10,475 bases of DNA from contig JAMCTB010000247.1 in the NCBI GenBank assembly GCA_023380955.1, positions 1 to 10,475 of the forward strand, in the 5' to 3' direction. The notes beneath the pieces are model-generated. The model was given only the letters and a program-made list of their open reading frames with translations, had not been told where the DNA came from and did no database searches. This document shows, piece after piece, positions 8,639 through 10,475 of this stretch. Position 1 is the stretch's first letter, and each line of letters opens with the position of its first letter. The DNA comes from Chloroflexota bacterium (lineage in GTDB: Bacteria > Chloroflexota > UBA6077). Made by a program: the position numbers and the translations under genes.

Positions 8639-8971
8639 ATGAGCTTCTTCTGGCGAGCGGATGACAGGAACAGCGTGGAGATGCTTCCCGGCATTCGACG
8701 CAGGTTGATCAGCGCGGGGGAGCGGGCCATGGCGGTCCGTGTGGAGCTGGCCAGGGGAAGCACGCTCCAGTCCCACACCCATCCCCACGAGCAGATGGGA
8801 TTCGTCGTCTCGGGCCGCATTCGGTTCAACGTGGCGGGCGAGACGATGCTCCTCGAGGGCGGGGATGGCTACTCGATCCCCGGGGGCGTCGCCCACTCCG
8901 TCGAGGAGGTGGCCGAGGACTCCGTGGTGGTGGACGTCTTCTCGCCGGTTCGGGAGGAGTACCTCTCGTAG
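8639..8971 (+). CDS. Small single-domain cupin protein, KdgF-like
   Basis: This 110-residue protein is one cupin beta-barrel with no signal peptide or membrane segment, so it is expected in the cytoplasm. Cupin motif 1 reads SHTHPHEQMGFVVSG (45-59) and motif 2 reads GDGYSIPGGVAHS (75-87). The likely metal site is His46, His48, Gln52 and His86. The HPHEQ signature, the spacing and the C-terminal VVDVFSPVREEYL resemble KdgF-type cupins, which in pectin and alginate degraders linearise unsaturated uronates. No uronate genes are nearby, so substrate and reaction here are unknown, and a general sugar-binding or isomerising cupin is equally possible. A purine-rich GAGGTAGG (8626-8633) precedes the ATG. 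It begins 19 nt after clpX and probably shares its transcript. It converges with the AMMECR1 gene 24 nt away. Confidence 0.85.
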   Translation: MSFFWRADDRNSVEMLPGIRRRLISAGERAMAVRVELARGSTLQSHTHPHEQMGFVVSGRIRFNVAGETMLLEGGDGYSIPGGVAHSVEEVAEDSVVVDVFSPVREEYLS

Positions 8972-8995
8972 CGGACTGAGGATAGAGCGCGAGGG

Positions 8996-10387
8996 TCACG
9001 TCTCCCCCGCTTCCCTGATGCGGCGCACCGTGAACCGGTACAGCTGCATCGGGGCTCCCTCGGGGATGCCCGCCTTTCGGCGGGCGATGTCCACCTGGAT
9101 CGCCGCCGTGGGGACCCCCTCCAGGTCGGGCAGCAACAGCCCTCTCTTGGCCCCCGACTGCACGATGACGCCGTATCGCTTCGAGTCCAGTTGGCCCATG
9201 TCCGCCACCGGCTCCGGTGGCGAGAGGACGTCCACCGAGTAGTGGAGGCTCGGAAGCTCCTCCGGAGTGACCGGCAGAAACCTGGGGTCCCTGGTGGCGG
9301 CGGCCACGGCGTTCCGGACGATCTCGGCGGCGATGTTGGGCTCCGTGGGCAGGAACGTGCCGATGCACCCCCGCAGGTCACCCTCTATCTTCAGGGAGAC
9401 GAAAACCCCCGCCCTTCCCGCCAGCAGCCCCTCGGGCCGGGGTGGCGAGGCCGGCACCACTCCTTCGCTCACGTAGCTCTCCACCGTGCTTCGTGCCAAT
9501 CGCAGAACCTCTCGTTCCTCCGCCTCCACCCCCTCCACCTGACCGGCCTCCGGAGACGGGGTGGCCGAAGTTACTTCCAGCGATCCGATCGAGAAGCGAG
9601 CCACCAGGTACCCCACGCCGAAGGGGCCCTCGTAGGAGAGAACCTCGACCTCCGCCTCGGGCAACGCCCCCAAGGCGATCACCAGCGACCTGTAACCACA
9701 CTCCCCAGCCTCGTACAGCACCGTTTGGTCCACCGTCAGGATCGACTCCCGATCCCCTCGCCGAAGAGCTGAGACCACGATCTGGTCGAACTGCCGGCCC
9801 AAGGGGCTGTAGCCCGCCGGGGCGCCCGGAGACAGCCTGTGGGAGAAGTCGCCGCTGGCAACCAGAACCACCCGCCCGCCCGTGTCACGAGCGGCGGCGG
9901 CGATGGCTCGACCGAAGCGGCTGTGGTAGGCAGTGTCGAGGGACGAGAAGGCCAGTAGAAGGAGCCGGCAGCGCAGGCCGGCCTCCTGGAGAAAGTAGAG
10001 AGGGACGGCCGCCCCGTGATCCAGGAGGTAGCCCCCACCCGGCCTGCCCATCCTGCCAGTGGGAACTCGCGCCGCCTGACATTGGGCCTCCAGGGCCGAC
10101 GCCAGGTCGGTATCCCCCTCGAAGGATAGCCTCACCGATGGGGCGCCGAAATCCTCGAAGCTGCCCGTGTACCATTGCGCCACCGACACGCTCATGGCCC
10201 TAGGGCTGATGGGGGCATGGGGGGATACCAGTACCACGGTATCCGGCGAGAGCCGCCGAATCTCGGAGGCCACCCGCTGCATGGCCTCCCGGGTCTGTCG
10301 CACCTGCTCGATGCGGCGACCCGCCACCGCCGGCACCAGTATCGGAGGATGAGGAGCTACGCAGCCGTAGATCAGACCGGCGCTCAA
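8996..10387 (-). CDS. AmmeMemoRadiSam system protein: LigB/Memo-like domain fused to AMMECR1 domain
   Basis: This is a two-domain cytoplasmic protein of 463 residues. Residues 5-265 resemble class III extradiol dioxygenase subunit B (LigB) and Memo proteins, with candidate metal or catalytic residues His13 (APHPPIL), His57 (VSPHAP), His124 (LLDHG), Asp180 and His183 (SGDFSH), and Glu229-Cys230 (GECGYRS). A Pro/Glu-rich linker (about 270-285) leads to an AMMECR1 domain (about 287-463) with the signature LRGCIGT at 338-344. In many bacteria and archaea AMMECR1, Memo and a radical SAM enzyme occur together as the AmmeMemoRadiSam set; its reaction is not established. I prefer TTG 10387 because GGGAG (10396-10400) lies 8 nt upstream and the family begins shortly before the HPP motif. 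A GTG at 10420 overlapping the tatC stop would add 11 residues. The radical SAM partner is not in the window. Confidence 0.88.
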   Translation of the reverse strand: MSAGLIYGCVAPHPPILVPAVAGRRIEQVRQTREAMQRVASEIRRLSPDTVVLVSPHAPISPRAMSVSVAQWYTGSFEDFGAPSVRLSFEGDTDLASALEAQCQAARVPTGRMGRPGGGYLLDHGAAVPLYFLQEAGLRCRLLLLAFSSLDTAYHSRFGRAIAAAARDTGGRVVLVASGDFSHRLSPGAPAGYSPLGRQFDQIVVSALRRGDRESILTVDQTVLYEAGECGYRSLVIALGALPEAEVEVLSYEGPFGVGYLVARFSIGSLEVTSATPSPEAGQVEGVEAEEREVLRLARSTVESYVSEGVVPASPPRPEGLLAGRAGVFVSLKIEGDLRGCIGTFLPTEPNIAAEIVRNAVAAATRDPRFLPVTPEELPSLHYSVDVLSPPEPVADMGQLDSKRYGVIVQSGAKRGLLLPDLEGVPTAAIQVDIARRKAGIPEGAPMQLYRFTVRRIREAGET

Positions 10388-10395
10388 ACCATTAG

Positions 10396-10400
10396 CTCCC
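10396..10400 (-). promoter_or_regulatory. Candidate ribosome binding site for the AMMECR1 fusion gene
   Basis: The minus strand reads GGGAG, 8 nt, then TTG (10387). The competing GTG at 10420 has no Shine-Dalgarno but would overlap the tatC stop as GTGA, so the choice is not certain. Confidence 0.5.
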
Positions 10401-10416
10401 GAGCGGCTGGCTTGTC

Positions 10417-10475
10417 TCACACCAGCCGCGCAAACAACACCCCGATCTCATACAGCAGGTAAAGTGGCACCGCCA
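10417..10475 (-). CDS. tatC: Sec-independent translocase TatC, C-terminal end (partial at window edge)
   Basis: Only the last 18 codons and the TGA stop are inside the window. They read AVPLYLLYEIGVLFARLV, which matches the characteristic end of TatC: the last transmembrane helix with a P-[LM]-Y-x-L-[YF]-E-I motif and a short cytoplasmic tail. TatC is the polytopic inner-membrane receptor of the twin-arginine translocase that exports folded proteins. The gene lies 29 nt upstream of the preferred AMMECR1-fusion start, or overlaps it by 4 nt if GTG 10420 is used, so the two are probably cotranscribed. The call rests on a very short stretch, but the pattern is distinctive. Confidence 0.75.
   Translation of the reverse strand, partial: AVPLYLLYEIGVLFARLV

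Noticed and set aside
8972..8995. Terminator between the convergent cupin and AMMECR1 genes
   Set aside because: The 24-nt gap shows no inverted repeat or T-run on either strand.
9442..10203. Plus-strand open frame opposite the AMMECR1 fusion gene
   Set aside because: It is Pro/Arg-rich low-complexity sequence, a GC-frame shadow of a gene with two recognisable domains on the other strand.

Overview
The window is about 10.5 kb of GC-rich bacterial chromosome carrying mostly core housekeeping genes. Gene content, protein style and a long coiled-coil insertion in RpoC suggest a member of Chloroflexota, possibly an uncultivated lineage. That placement rests on sequence feel rather than a phylogeny and should be held loosely. 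I see no mobile element, CRISPR array, rRNA or obvious prophage gene.

Layout. (1) 1-4425, minus strand: rpoB followed 3 nt later by the N-terminal 329 codons of rpoC, which runs off the left edge. (2) 4426-4745: a divergent regulatory region of 320 bp. It has a TTGACT/TAAACT promoter firing left into rpoBC and a stronger TTTACA/TATAAT promoter firing right into tRNA genes. (3) 4746-5044, plus strand: tRNA-Lys(CTT), tRNA-Leu(TAG) and tRNA-Gly(GCC). (4) 5045-5192: two hairpins, the second a perfect 12-bp stem, separating the tRNAs from the next operon. (5) 5193-8971, plus strand: tig, clpP, clpX and a small KdgF-like cupin, all in one direction. (6) 8996-10475, minus strand and convergent with the cupin: a fusion of a LigB/Memo-like domain with an AMMECR1 domain (the AmmeMemoRadiSam family), preceded at the right edge by the last 18 codons of tatC.

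How they work together. rpoB and rpoC encode the two large subunits of RNA polymerase. Trigger factor is the ribosome-bound chaperone that meets nascent chains, and ClpX unfolds proteins and feeds them to the ClpP peptidase. tig-clpP-clpX is a classical protein quality-control operon. tig and clpP overlap by 4 nt (ATGA), while clpP and clpX are separated by 164 nt containing two hairpins. The cupin follows clpX after 19 nt and probably shares its transcript. TatC (twin-arginine translocase core) and the AMMECR1 fusion are probably cotranscribed.

The least understood item is the 463-residue dioxygenase-like/AMMECR1 fusion, whose family has no settled biochemical role. The most interesting regulatory structures are the inverted repeat over the rpoB -10 region and the hairpins that may set expression of tig and clpX.
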